The notes beneath the pieces were generated by a model, which was not told the DNA's origin, searched no databases, and saw only the letters and a program-made list of their open reading frames with translations. Below are positions 18,390 to 27,156 of a stretch of DNA of 64,000 bases, in pieces. How positions within the stretch are numbered: the first letter of the stretch is position 1; each line of letters starts with the position of its first letter. The DNA is from CAYZJR01 sp964503045 (GTDB lineage: Bacteria; Cyanobacteriota; Vampirovibrionia; Obscuribacterales; Obscuribacteraceae). The translations under genes were made by a program, and so were the position numbers. The DNA lies in assembly GCA_964503045.1 (NCBI GenBank), contig CAZCZI010000009.1, positions 79,108 through 143,107 on the forward strand. Direction: 5' to 3'.

Positions 18390-19478
18390 ATGTGGGGCAA
18401 TGAGAACGTAATCACGAAAAACATCGGACGCACAAACAGAAACTTGCTTGTCGTCAACGTGGTTATTCTAGGGATTCTCGGATTCATCGCCGTGTGCAGT
18501 TGGCGGTCTACTTACAATTTGATGTTCGGACCGTGGAAGACGACACACGAAGCGTTGGTAAAGATGGATCCAGCAAAGGATCTTCAATATAACGTTTTGA
18601 TTGACACCCAAGACAAAATTACTGAGCCGATTTACGAGGAAATGTCGATTAGCAAAGATAGAAGCGGCAATGAGAAAAGCCGCTCCACGACAGCTTTGTA
18701 TCAACTGTTAGCTGTCGACGGTGGCAAGATATTGCTGGTGAAGTCTCCTGGTGGTGTAGGCGGCAAGCAGCTATCTGGCGGTCTTGTGCCGATTCCGGAT
18801 AATCTGCAAAATGATTGCTTGGGTGTATTGGAAAGCAAGGAACCTGGACTGAAGGGACGCTTTTTGCCCTATATGCTCGACACAACGAGATTTGACGGAT
18901 GGGGCTATTTCCCTCTGGTCTTGCAGATTCCAGTGTTTCTCTTGTGCGTCTGGAAGCTAATCTCGCTGCAAGGACGTTCTGCTGATCCAAGCAAGCATCC
19001 AATTATGAAAGCAGTCCAGAATTACGGCGACCCGCGAGAAGTGTCAGCTGCAATAGAAGATGATATGCGGCTGTCCAATGGTGGAAAGCGCAAGGGACTT
19101 CCAGGATTGTGGTCGAGTCAATGGCTTTTAGTGCCGACCACTTTTGATTTATTGATTGGAAAGTTAGACGATCTGGTTTGGTTGTACGCGCATGAGACCA
19201 AGCATAGTGTCAACTTTATTCCAACCGGAAGCACGTGGAAATTGATGATGCATTTTGCCGATAAGAGAAGCATAGAGATTGAAACAAATAAACAAAACGT
19301 TGAAAAACTACTTATGGAGCTGATTCAACGTGTGCCTTGGGCTTATGCCGGATTCTCTGAGGAGTTGAAAGGCTGGTGGCAGAAACAGCCGCAGGCGATG
19401 ATTGAAGAGTCCGCAAAAGCGAGGAAGGAGCTGTCTGTGAAAACAGCTCCGCCTCCGGATGATTACGATCGCAATTGA
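18390..19478 (+). CDS. Two-helix membrane protein of unknown function
   Basis: 362 residues, ATG preceded by AAAGGA. One membrane helix near the N-terminus (VVNVVILGILGFIAVCSW) is followed by an extracytoplasmic region of about 130 residues, a second helix (YFPLVLQIPVFLLCVWKLI) and a cytoplasmic C-terminal domain with a mixed alpha/beta look (LVPTTFDLLIGKLDDLVWLY). The architecture recalls uncharacterised DUF6709-like proteins, from memory only. The tail is charged. No catalytic motif is visible and the gene has no close same-strand partners. Confidence 0.75.
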   Translation: MWGNENVITKNIGRTNRNLLVVNVVILGILGFIAVCSWRSTYNLMFGPWKTTHEALVKMDPAKDLQYNVLIDTQDKITEPIYEEMSISKDRSGNEKSRSTTALYQLLAVDGGKILLVKSPGGVGGKQLSGGLVPIPDNLQNDCLGVLESKEPGLKGRFLPYMLDTTRFDGWGYFPLVLQIPVFLLCVWKLISLQGRSADPSKHPIMKAVQNYGDPREVSAAIEDDMRLSNGGKRKGLPGLWSSQWLLVPTTFDLLIGKLDDLVWLYAHETKHSVNFIPTGSTWKLMMHFADKRSIEIETNKQNVEKLLMELIQRVPWAYAGFSEELKGWWQKQPQAMIEESAKARKELSVKTAPPPDDYDRN

Positions 19479-19525
19479 CTTGACTGCCTGAATTAAGCGT
19501 GTGAATTAAGCGCGCAAAAGTGATT

Positions 19526-20383
19526 CTAGTGAATCAAGCCAAATCCAAATACACCCCATGCAATACCGGCTGCAATCATGACAGTGGCAGCGGCTCCGCC
19601 GAGCGCCCATATTGAGGCCTTTCGCTTTACCGCGAGTTTGCGCAGCAGAAGACCTGAAGCCAGAACTCCAGCAAGGGAAAGAACGATCGCTGGAATCAGC
19701 GGTATGTTATCCGGCTCACGTTTCCTGACTACGCCGGCAGTCTTGAAACCCGTAATAACCGTTGCATCTGAACCGATCGGTCCAATTGTTCCACCACCCA
19801 TGGTTACTTCTACGCGCTCACTCATGAGCGATCTCTTGCCATGATCGGGTGATGCATTCGATGGTGCCGGTAGACCGAACCATGTGAATGCAGCAATTGC
19901 AGCAGCAACCAATTGGCGTGCTTTGTCCCGCATTTTTCGCAAGCCGACGGGGCAGTTGTCGGTTATGACCGTTCCGTCGCGCCGTCTGTAGAGGCGCATG
20001 CAGATCTTGCCTTCGTTTTCGCGCAGCAAGCTTGCCGCTTCTTGGGTCGACATCTCTGAGAGATTGTAGACATTCAGCTGACATTGATTGCAAAAACGAA
20101 TGCGATCGTCTTGAGTGTATTTCATCGAGTTCCAATCCATTGAACATGGAGCGGCAACCCGCATGCTTTGTATTAATTTGTCGTCTGCCTGAGAACAAGC
20201 ATCTTTTAGCGATTGAGTATCAGTTAGTAAGTTTGAATTGAAATCGGATTCCGAAGTTGAGGTCGAGTTGTTTTTTAGTAAATCGATATTCGAGAGTACG
20301 CCCGCAGTATTCGTGAGTATCTCGATATTCGACAAGAATTCAGCATCCGTCTGGTGACGGACACGGGTGCGTTTGTCATTCAT
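19526..20383 (-). CDS. Membrane protein with a CSMxW/CxxC domain of unknown function
   Basis: 285 residues. The ATG at 20383 is preceded by GAGGAT at good spacing. The first third is disordered. Residues about 75-150 form a compact domain with the motifs CSMDWNSM, RFCNQCQLNVYNLS, EGKICMRLYRR and DGTVITDNCPVG. I recognise this block as a recurrent uncharacterised domain found in predatory and soil bacteria, with spaced cysteines that could bind metal. Three hydrophobic segments follow: one at about 155-175 and two near the C-terminus. Function is unknown; the cysteine pattern and membrane location suggest a redox or metal role, which is inference. Confidence 0.78.
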   Translation of the reverse strand: MNDKRTRVRHQTDAEFLSNIEILTNTAGVLSNIDLLKNNSTSTSESDFNSNLLTDTQSLKDACSQADDKLIQSMRVAAPCSMDWNSMKYTQDDRIRFCNQCQLNVYNLSEMSTQEAASLLRENEGKICMRLYRRRDGTVITDNCPVGLRKMRDKARQLVAAAIAAFTWFGLPAPSNASPDHGKRSLMSERVEVTMGGGTIGPIGSDATVITGFKTAGVVRKREPDNIPLIPAIVLSLAGVLASGLLLRKLAVKRKASIWALGGAAATVMIAAGIAWGVFGFGLIH

Positions 20384-20477
20384 TGTTAGTAATCCTCGTG
20401 CAAAGGCCGAGTGGTTTAATAATACTAACTTTGAATTAGGTTCGAGACGACCGGAAAAACCCCAGATTCAGGAAGCC

Positions 20478-20786
20478 CTACTGTTCATTCTCTGTCTTTC
20501 GTTCTGCCCACCACTCTTTGAGAATTTCACCAAGACGCGGATGGGAGGTGGCAAGCGGGGCCAATTGTCTTCTGCAAAACTCTCTGCACTTTTGCGGCAG
20601 CTCTGCTAAATCAATTGGTATGACGGAAGGCTCTGGCTGGAAGATTTTGTCCAGCATCGGACTAATCACAGACATCTCTTGGCTCATGCGACGCGCCCCA
20701 TACATAGACTGTACTCTCGTGATGCAAATGTCCGCTTCCGTAATGCTTACGGAGTGGGGATGTCCGATTTTTGATTTTGGTTGCAT
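20478..20786 (-). CDS. Small hypothetical protein
   Basis: 102 residues from the ATG at 20786, which follows GGAAGAGG at short spacing. The frame continues upstream to 20828 without better support. The product is soluble, with a polar start, a central segment rich in Met and Pro, and a C-terminal helix (LGEILKEWWAERK). No family is recognised. The opposite strand also has an open frame of similar length, so the coding call is moderate. Confidence 0.45.
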   Translation of the reverse strand: MQPKSKIGHPHSVSITEADICITRVQSMYGARRMSQEMSVISPMLDKIFQPEPSVIPIDLAELPQKCREFCRRQLAPLATSHPRLGEILKEWWAERKTENEQ

Positions 20787-20879
20787 GACCTCTTCCTTAT
20801 GAAGACGATTAAAGCGGTGTCTCCACAAATTACGAAGGTAATTTGGAAATTAGGGGGAACTGATTTTTGGGTAATCAAA

Positions 20880-21623
20880 TTACTTGATGATGGAGTCTTT
20901 TAGGCAGTTTTCAATTATGAAAAGTATCGCCTCTTTCATTTGATCCAGTCCCTTTGATGCTGTTAGGGCTTTTGTTTGTTTCTTTGTACTGTCGGAGCCG
21001 CTCTGGACTTGGCTTATAGTCTTTGCGTAAGTCTCAGTGGTTGGAAGATGCACGAATAGCACGCAAGGAATGTCTTTTCGCTTGCGCTGTTTGTTGAGAA
21101 CGCGGAAATAGACGTCGTTGCAGATGAAGGTTCCCGCGTGATACGACACCTCGGCTGGGTATCCATGCTGTTCAAGCAGTACCTTAAGATTTAAGACATC
21201 GACGTCTGTTTCCAACGCCATTGGGGCCTTTTTCTTTATGCGCTTATGTTCCCACTGGTGACCCTTATTGTCGGCAATTCGATAGTCTTGAACATTGAGT
21301 GCGACCCGCTCAATCGACACCCGGTCTCTTTTGTTGGCAAGACCAAGCATGATGACTAGTGTCGTCTTGTAAGCAGTGCTATCCAGCTGGTTGTTGATAA
21401 TGTCCCAAGACTCGCAACAACTGGGCAATACGAGCCGCGTCAGGGTCACCCTGCTTTCCAATTCCGGCACTTCCAAGAAGTTGGGAAGCGCCTCCACGAC
21501 TTGCTGACTGGGATTGGTGTCATTGTTGTAAAAGGGGTCAAAGCCGGTCACCAGTACCCGGGTAGCGGTGGATTTCAAGCGCTCGGATTGTTTCAATGCT
21601 TTGCGGGCTGCCTTTTTGCTCAT
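20880..21623 (-). CDS. pcp: Pyroglutamyl peptidase (peptidase C15)
   Basis: 247 residues, slightly longer than usual because of a Lys-rich N-terminus. Removes pyroglutamate from peptide N-termini in the cytoplasm. C15 features are clear: VLVTGFDPF at about 23-31 with NPS after it, Glu105 in SIERVALN followed by the conserved RIADN, nucleophile Cys168 in GTFICND, and His192 in FVHLP, so the Glu-Cys-His triad is complete. It is divergent from the adjacent tRNA-Leu gene. A role in peptide recycling is likely. Confidence 0.88.
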   Translation of the reverse strand: MSKKAARKALKQSERLKSTATRVLVTGFDPFYNNDTNPSQQVVEALPNFLEVPELESRVTLTRLVLPSCCESWDIINNQLDSTAYKTTLVIMLGLANKRDRVSIERVALNVQDYRIADNKGHQWEHKRIKKKAPMALETDVDVLNLKVLLEQHGYPAEVSYHAGTFICNDVYFRVLNKQRKRKDIPCVLFVHLPTTETYAKTISQVQSGSDSTKKQTKALTASKGLDQMKEAILFIIENCLKDSIIK

Positions 21624-21656
21624 ACCCTATAGTGTAGAATGATCCGAACCCACTGA

Positions 21657-21741
21657 GCCGAAGTGGCGAAATGGCAGACGCAGCTGACTCAAAATCAGCC
21701 GGGGCTTAAACCCCGTGTCGGTTCGACTCCGACCTTCGGCA
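21657..21741 (+). tRNA. tRNA-Leu (anticodon CAA)
   Basis: An 85-nucleotide cloverleaf. GCCGAAG (21657-21663) pairs fully with CTTCGGC (21734-21740), with A as discriminator. The anticodon loop CTCAAAA gives anticodon CAA (codon UUG). A variable arm with the stem GGGGC/ACCCC is long, as expected for a class II leucine tRNA, and the T-loop reads GGTTCGACTCC. CCA is not encoded. Confidence 0.97.
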
Positions 21742-21852
21742 TTTGTTTGCAATTGAGCACGAAGAGCATATTGCCTCCATGAACAGATGGCGGTAGGGCT
21801 TCCTACACGGGTACATTCTCATTGGACTGGGTGTAGCCGGAAGTTAGCCAAG

Positions 21853-23454
21853 ATGTCCGATACTTCGCCAATACAAGAGAAAGCAAGTCACGATGCACTT
21901 ATCGGCCGGATCATAAGTGGGCGTTACGAAATCCTTGAACTGATTGGTGAGGGCGGCAGTGGCTATGTCTTTAAAGCGCGGCATGTGACGCTGCTTAAGA
22001 CTGTCGCAGTAAAGATTTTGAGCAGTTTGGCTTCATCTGATCCTGAAATTTTGAAGCGTTTGGAAATCGAAGCACGAACGTGCGCGATACTCCACCACCC
22101 TGGACTTGTTCCCGTGATCGACATGGGCTTTGAAGACGATGGAACCAGTTTCATCGCAATGGAGTATGTCGAGGGAGAGACGCTCGAGAGTCTTTTGACG
22201 AAGGAACAATTTTTGAGTCCTCCAAGAGTGCTCAGTCTCGCTCGGCGAGTCACGGAAGCCCTAGCATTTGCGCACAGAAACGGCATCATTCACCGTGATA
22301 TCAAACCTGCCAACATCATCGTCTGCTCGGATGATAATGGTGAGGAAACTATAAAGATAGTGGATTTTGGAATTGCAAGAGCCGATCTTTCAGTTGGCGA
22401 AATGCAGAGACTTACCCAGTCAGGTCAGGTGTTTGGAAGTCCATCCTATATGAGTCCCGAGCAGGTGCGCGGCGAAAAGGTGGACAGCCGGACAGACATT
22501 TATTCGTTGGGTTGTGTGCTCTATGAAGTGCTTACAGGAAAGAAAGCTTTTCGCGGTGACAACATGATGACGACGATGACTCTTCACCTCGAATCACAGC
22601 CGAAGTCATTGCAGCTGGTGCGCGAGGAATTGAACAAATGGCGCGATTTGGAACTAGTCGTAATGCGATGCTTGGCGAAGGAAAAGGAAAAACGATTTTC
22701 TTCCATGCAAGAGCTTAGCGACAGCTTGGAGTCGTGCGAACTTCGTCACGGCGTCGGAAAGAAACATCGAGGAATTTCTGTTGCAAGTCCAATCACCAAA
22801 GTACTAGGAACGGGTTGTCTGGCTGCCGTTGCTTCAGCATTTTTCCTGGGGCAAATGACGAAGCCAGTCGCAAAGAGTGATGATGGTGTGCGAATAAAAG
22901 ATTCTGGTTATGTTGGAGTGTACGCACCGGAAAAGCTTGCCACTAGCATACTGAGACAGGATCGTGCGAATAAGTATGTTCTTTTGTTGGCTCAAGCTGC
23001 ATCTCTTTGCGATACAGGTCGTATCGCCAGCGCTTACAAAATGTACACTACAGCCTTCTATGAGGCTCAGAGAAACGACGAGCCAGACGATGTTCGGATT
23101 GCAATTGCCATGTTCGCGACCGTGTGTGCAAGAGATCCATCCATCAATGATTTGCCGGGAACAACAATGATCTTGAAAAGTCTAAAGCGGGAGTTGACCG
23201 CACTGCTTGACGATAAGTCGCGACGAGGTCCCGAAAACATAGTCGCGGCCGAAGTCATCTATGACTACGCTTCATTGATTGTTGAATCGTACGATAAAGA
23301 CAAGCTCCCCGGCGGTAAGCAGACGCTGCGTGAAGCAATGAACAACATGCAAACTGCAATCGATCTGGCGCAACGAGTTGAAAATGCAGATAGTCAGAGC
23401 TTGATCAATCGTATCAAGCATAAAATGCTTCGAACAAAAGCAAAAATGCAATAG
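21853..23454 (+). CDS. Membrane-anchored Ser/Thr protein kinase (PknB-type)
   Basis: 533 residues from the ATG at 21853; the frame is open to 21787 but the kinase domain starts soon after the chosen Met. Kinase motifs: glycine loop GEGGSG (32-37), Lys54 in VAVKIL, HRDIKPAN with Asp149, DFG at 171-173, and SPEQVRGE of the P+1 region. A single membrane helix (GCLAAVASAFFLGQM) follows at about 330-345, then an outer C-terminal region of about 190 residues that is helical and TPR-like, probably a sensor or docking domain. This is the eukaryotic-like kinase layout of bacterial signalling receptors. No cognate phosphatase is nearby. Confidence 0.9.
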   Translation: MSDTSPIQEKASHDALIGRIISGRYEILELIGEGGSGYVFKARHVTLLKTVAVKILSSLASSDPEILKRLEIEARTCAILHHPGLVPVIDMGFEDDGTSFIAMEYVEGETLESLLTKEQFLSPPRVLSLARRVTEALAFAHRNGIIHRDIKPANIIVCSDDNGEETIKIVDFGIARADLSVGEMQRLTQSGQVFGSPSYMSPEQVRGEKVDSRTDIYSLGCVLYEVLTGKKAFRGDNMMTTMTLHLESQPKSLQLVREELNKWRDLELVVMRCLAKEKEKRFSSMQELSDSLESCELRHGVGKKHRGISVASPITKVLGTGCLAAVASAFFLGQMTKPVAKSDDGVRIKDSGYVGVYAPEKLATSILRQDRANKYVLLLAQAASLCDTGRIASAYKMYTTAFYEAQRNDEPDDVRIAIAMFATVCARDPSINDLPGTTMILKSLKRELTALLDDKSRRGPENIVAAEVIYDYASLIVESYDKDKLPGGKQTLREAMNNMQTAIDLAQRVENADSQSLINRIKHKMLRTKAKMQ

Positions 23455-23460
23455 TGACAA

Positions 23461-23479
23461 GCATATGCGCACCATATGC
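23461..23479. terminator. Seven-base perfect hairpin after the kinase gene
   Basis: GCATATG and CATATGC flank a five-base loop, six bases after the kinase stop codon. There is no T run, so it may be a weak terminator or a chance dyad. Confidence 0.3.
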
Positions 23480-23565
23480 GATGGCTGTGCGGCAAGAACC
23501 TTCTTTTGACTAATTTCGATCTTCGTGTATAACAGTGTCAACGTCATGTTCCTGGAGTGACTGAT

Positions 23566-25095
23566 ATGGCTCTTATTTCCTTCACACGCAAACACGCTGA
23601 TCGGTCGAGCAGCACTGGCTTCCAGTTTGAGTTCTTCTGTGATGTCTGCTCGTCAAGTCATATGACTGCGTTCCAGTATGACAGTGTAGGTGTTGCTTCA
23701 ACGCTGCTCTCTGCAGCAGAAATACTATTGAGACGTGGTAGTCGATTTGGTGCTGCAGGAGAGCAAGTGAATCGGTTGTTGCGGGGCAAGGCATGGGACG
23801 AAGCATATACTCACGCGGTCGAAGAGGCTAAACAGACATTCAAACATTGCACTCGATGCAGCAGTTGGGTTTGCGCTGATAATTGTTGGACAGCCGAACA
23901 TAACCAGTGCAGAAAGTGCACTCCCGATTTGGCCGTGGAGGCGCCCTCCATGCAGGCTCAAGCCGGCAAGTGGCAAATGTTTGGCAAAGCACTTCAAAGC
24001 GATCAGACCGGCGGCAGAGATATGAGTCATCCGCAACTTGCCGATTGCCCTCATTGTGGAGCGCGCACCAAGACTGGAGGCGAGTTTTGTACCAATTGCG
24101 GCAAAGTGATAACTGCTGACGTACATTGCAAAAAGTGTGAATCGAAGTGGCCGTCCCATAAGAATTATCAATTCTGCCCTGGTTGTGGCGCTTCATTCTC
24201 GGATGAGACGCAGTCCGAGCCCGCGGTTCAACATGAACCAGAACCAGAGCCCGTAGTAACACGCCAACCTGAACCTGGACATGAACACAAGATCGAGCAT
24301 GAGCCAATACGCGATCTCGAGCCAGAACCCGAACCAGAGGTCGAGCACAAGTGCGAACCCGAGGTAGCACGTCAAGTACAACCCGAAGTTAAACGCGGAC
24401 CTGACTCTGTTCAAGTAACGTTAGCATCGTCTGTAGTATCGCAGGATGAAGTGACACGAGAAGCTCCAAAGAAGGTCGCAAGTACAACTAAGAAGCAACT
24501 GCGATCAAAACCCACGAAAGTGCAAAAAGAACCAACGGTATCAAAATCCAAAGCAGCAAAGCCAAAGGCTCAGTCGAAGAGACCTGCTACTGCAAAGCCT
24601 AAGAAAGAGACGACTGTCGTTGCAAAATCAAAGACGAAGTCAATCAAACCGTCTAAGGCAAAAGCGGCAGCAAAAACAAAAGTGAAGACAAAAGCAGCCG
24701 CATCGAAAGCAGTGCGCAAGACAAGTGCACCGAAGACCGTGTCAAAGACTCGGACATCCGCCGCTAAGCCGAAGACTGCAACCAAGGCGAAGGCAGCAAC
24801 GAAGTCGAAGGCAGCAACGAAGGCGAAGGCAGCAACGAAGCCGAAGGTTGCGAAGCCGAAGGTGAAAGTAAAGGCAGCGAAACCCAAGGTCGTAACGAAG
24901 GCGAACGCTGCGACGAAGGCAAAACCAGCAGCCACGAAGAAGGCAAAGCCAGCCAAGACGAAGGCAGCGGCGAAGCCGAAGCAATCAACAAAGGCGAAGC
25001 CAACGAAAGCAATGGTAACAAAGCCGAAGACGGCAAAGCTGAAGGGACCAAAGGCTAAGGCACCTAAGAACAAAGCGAAGGTGAAAAAACGCTAG
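23566..25095 (+). CDS. Zinc-ribbon protein with a histone-H1-like Lys/Ala tail
   Basis: 509 residues. CTGGAG lies eight bases before the ATG at 23566. The first half has several C-x2-C pairs: CDVC, CTRC with CRKC, a double zinc ribbon (CPHC...CTNC) and another (CKKC...CPGC). Then a Glu/Pro repeat linker, and from about residue 300 a long tail of Ala/Lys/Pro with KPKAATKAK-type repeats, very like eukaryotic H1 and bacterial AlgP/HctB tails. The tail should bind nucleic acid nonspecifically; the ribbons may bind partners. It may be a chromatin-associated protein. The tail is low-complexity and encoded partly by tandem 18-bp units. Confidence 0.85.
   Translation: MALISFTRKHADRSSSTGFQFEFFCDVCSSSHMTAFQYDSVGVASTLLSAAEILLRRGSRFGAAGEQVNRLLRGKAWDEAYTHAVEEAKQTFKHCTRCSSWVCADNCWTAEHNQCRKCTPDLAVEAPSMQAQAGKWQMFGKALQSDQTGGRDMSHPQLADCPHCGARTKTGGEFCTNCGKVITADVHCKKCESKWPSHKNYQFCPGCGASFSDETQSEPAVQHEPEPEPVVTRQPEPGHEHKIEHEPIRDLEPEPEPEVEHKCEPEVARQVQPEVKRGPDSVQVTLASSVVSQDEVTREAPKKVASTTKKQLRSKPTKVQKEPTVSKSKAAKPKAQSKRPATAKPKKETTVVAKSKTKSIKPSKAKAAAKTKVKTKAAASKAVRKTSAPKTVSKTRTSAAKPKTATKAKAATKSKAATKAKAATKPKVAKPKVKVKAAKPKVVTKANAATKAKPAATKKAKPAKTKAAAKPKQSTKAKPTKAMVTKPKTAKLKGPKAKAPKNKAKVKKR
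24778..24849 (+). repeat. Four tandem 18-bp units in the Lys/Ala tail
   Basis: Units of the form GCAACGAAGNCGAAGGCA, encoding Ala-Thr-Lys-x-Lys-Ala, run four times with few substitutions. Related degenerate copies extend further to about 24990. Length variation here would stay in frame. Confidence 0.85.
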
Positions 25096-25137
25096 GTTCC
25101 GTAATTTCGATGTGAAGTTCGGGCAAGACTCACTGAT

Positions 25138-25491
25138 CTACGCGCTCTTCTTCTCTTTATGTTCGGCGTACTTCATCAGCAGAAGAAACAGTATGTCTTC
25201 GAATGAGTTGGCTGTTGCCGCGTTTTCAGTGTTGGTCACAGACTTGCTCTCTGGTTTAGTGTCGACCACTTCAGGCGATACATTTTGAACCTTTTCAACA
25301 GGCTTCTGTTCGCTGGTCGGCTGCACTAATTCGAGCGTCCCGAATAATTCGTTAACTGCAGTCGACGACTGGCCCTGCCGCGTGTCATAGCTGCTAGCCC
25401 TTCTAGACTCGTAGAGTTCGTCGATCAGTGAGTTTGAGCTTACTGATTCTGTCTTCGCGTTATCAAACTTCTCTATGTTATCAACCGACAT
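25138..25491 (-). CDS. Small acidic hypothetical protein
   Basis: 117 residues, ATG at 25491. Ser/Glu/Thr-rich and mostly disordered, with a short hydrophobic-helix end (FEDILFLLLMKYAEHKEKK) that could be a docking helix. No signal peptide and no recognised family. No strong ribosome binding site is visible. It is convergent with the H1-like gene. Confidence 0.55.
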   Translation of the reverse strand: MSVDNIEKFDNAKTESVSSNSLIDELYESRRASSYDTRQGQSSTAVNELFGTLELVQPTSEQKPVEKVQNVSPEVVDTKPESKSVTNTENAATANSFEDILFLLLMKYAEHKEKKSA

Positions 25492-25657
25492 GATGTTTTT
25501 CGGGGAGTGGTAACCGGAAACTGCCGGATTGAAACTACCTTACCGCCGCATGCGTGAAAATGTCGTGCAGCCTCACGGATTCCACACGAGCGTTGGAAAG
25601 AATTGAATCATGTCAGCAGAGGGCTGCACAGTAAATCCAATTACGAGGTAAATAATC

Positions 25658-25828
25658 GTGGTTCAGAAGTCCAAAAATCAAAAAGGCGACAAAGCCAAAG
25701 TAGCAAAATCAAAAGTGTTGGCAAAGTCGAAACAATTGAAAAACACAGGCGCCCTAAATAAGAAAGTGGGTGGCAAAGCTCAGAACACTTGTGCAAGTAT
25801 TTTCATCGCTAGCTGCACAAATCCGTAG
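25658..25828 (+). CDS. 56-residue Lys-rich peptide with GG motif and Cys-containing tail (RiPP-precursor-like)
   Basis: A GTG at 25658 has GAGG nine bases upstream; the frame closes with TAG at 25828. The first 37 residues are Lys-rich and end in GALNKKVGG, a double-glycine type leader end. The remaining tail holds NTCASIFIASCTNP, with two Cys eight residues apart in an almost symmetric arrangement. A short peptide with a leader-like half and a Cys/Ser/Thr-rich core is typical of ribosomally made, modified peptides, but no modification enzyme is adjacent. A second peptide of the same style lies at 61375. An alternative is a small basic DNA-binding protein. Confidence 0.5.
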   Translation: MVQKSKNQKGDKAKVAKSKVLAKSKQLKNTGALNKKVGGKAQNTCASIFIASCTNP

Positions 25829-25949
25829 GCGTCAGATGCTGGCGCCTCCACCAATCCTGACATCCAGGTATGGTGTTCCACCGCTTGATATTCGTCCATG
25901 GCTCTGCAAGAGTACAATGATTGCCTTACAGACCAGCAAGGGCGGAACA

Positions 25950-27152
25950 ATGAAGAAAGCGACAAGCGTCATACTCTTGGCAATGGCATCCATCATGGTG
26001 TTACCCGCGGTGGCGGCAGACCAGAGAAACATTCTCACGATGAACGAAGGAACAGTTCTATTGTCCTCGTCTAGTGAATTGGATAAGACAGAGCGGCCGG
26101 CGCTGAACGCTTTCGATGGTAATCCGGCATCATCTTGGTGCAGCGCCACAGGCTCGCAAGCCAATCAAGACCTTCTCGTCGAACTGCCACAAAAATTCCA
26201 ACTTAGTGGGTTTGCCATTGACACACGCCAGACTCGAGAGCGCAATTATCCAGGCATCGCAGCGAAGGTCGTTGAACTGTGGGTATCAACCACCGCTGCA
26301 GATTCTGGCTTTACGAAGGTCGCTACAGCACAAATCAAAAAGAAAGATAGAATTGTTGTATCGATAGACTCCAAGCCAGAAGCTCAATGGCTCAAATTTG
26401 TTGTAGTCAGCAATTGGGGCGACAAAAAGCATACCGAAATAAGTGAAATCGAAGCATTTGGAGAGAAGGTCGGTTCGGCTGTTAAACCGTCATTTTCAGG
26501 AACATTCTCAGGTAACAACGGACCCATAAAACTAATGCAGGACGGACCTCTCGTAACAGGCTGCTATCCATTTCAAAAGGGATCAATTAGAGGTGGTGCG
26601 TACGCCAACGTGTTGCGTTTGGAGTGGCGGCAGGAAGAATCTAAGACAAATGGAACAGCATTAATGGTATTGAACTCTGCAGGCACCATCTTTAATGGCG
26701 CCTGGTATGTTGACGGGAAGATGAAAGATCAGTGGATTGGTAAGAAGGACGACTCACTTGCATGCGATTGCGAACCCGCAAGCGGTGCTATCGCTGACCG
26801 TTTGCAAGGAGACAACAAAGTGACTCTCGTTGGTGTTTTCTTCGAGTCTGATACTGCAGAGTTGAGACAGGAATCGGACACCGCACTCAATGAACTTCTT
26901 GCGCTACTCAAGAAAGATCCATCCATCAAACTCAGCATCGAAGGACACACTGATTCTTCGAATACAGTCGAGTACAACCAGGCAATTTCAAAAGATCGCG
27001 CGCAGTGTGTATATAAGTGGCTGAGCATGATGGGTATCTCGGAAGATCGTCTGCGCGCGAAAGGGCTTGGCGATTCAGTGCCTGTGGTCGACAACGCTAC
27101 AGCGGAAGGGCGGGCGCTCAACCGCAGAGTCGAGATCTCACTGATGAAGTAA
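25950..27152 (+). CDS. Secreted discoidin-like (F5/8 C) plus OmpA-domain protein
   Basis: 400 residues from the ATG at 25950, where a signal peptide begins (MKKATSVILLAMASI, cut near VAA). The frame is open upstream to 25770, but that part overlaps the 56-residue peptide and is not protein-like. Residues about 35-175 resemble an F5/8 type C/NPCBM-like galactose-binding fold (NAFDGNPASSWC, then VELPQKFQLSGFAID). A middle domain follows. The last 115 residues are an OmpA C-terminal peptidoglycan-binding domain (LSIEGHTDSSNTVEYNQAISKDRA, shown here only as the motif GHTDS and NRRVEI). It should anchor to peptidoglycan and may bind glycans. Confidence 0.85.
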   Translation: MKKATSVILLAMASIMVLPAVAADQRNILTMNEGTVLLSSSSELDKTERPALNAFDGNPASSWCSATGSQANQDLLVELPQKFQLSGFAIDTRQTRERNYPGIAAKVVELWVSTTAADSGFTKVATAQIKKKDRIVVSIDSKPEAQWLKFVVVSNWGDKKHTEISEIEAFGEKVGSAVKPSFSGTFSGNNGPIKLMQDGPLVTGCYPFQKGSIRGGAYANVLRLEWRQEESKTNGTALMVLNSAGTIFNGAWYVDGKMKDQWIGKKDDSLACDCEPASGAIADRLQGDNKVTLVGVFFESDTAELRQESDTALNELLALLKKDPSIKLSIEGHTDSSNTVEYNQAISKDRAQCVYKWLSMMGISEDRLRAKGLGDSVPVVDNATAEGRALNRRVEISLMK

Positions 27153-27156
27153 GGGA

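Noticed and set aside
24778..24990. Possible CRISPR-like array
   Set aside because: The repeats are contiguous 18-bp in-frame units without spacers, part of a Lys/Ala coding tail.
24570..25073. Long minus-strand open frame rich in Phe, Val, Ala and Gly opposite the Lys/Ala tail
   Set aside because: It is the antisense of a low-complexity Lys/Ala/Pro repeat; its repetitive hydrophobic sequence is a by-product of codon use, with no ribosome binding site.
25770..25949. Upstream extension of the discoidin/OmpA gene
   Set aside because: It overlaps the 56-residue peptide gene and precedes an obvious signal peptide; sequence in it is not protein-like.
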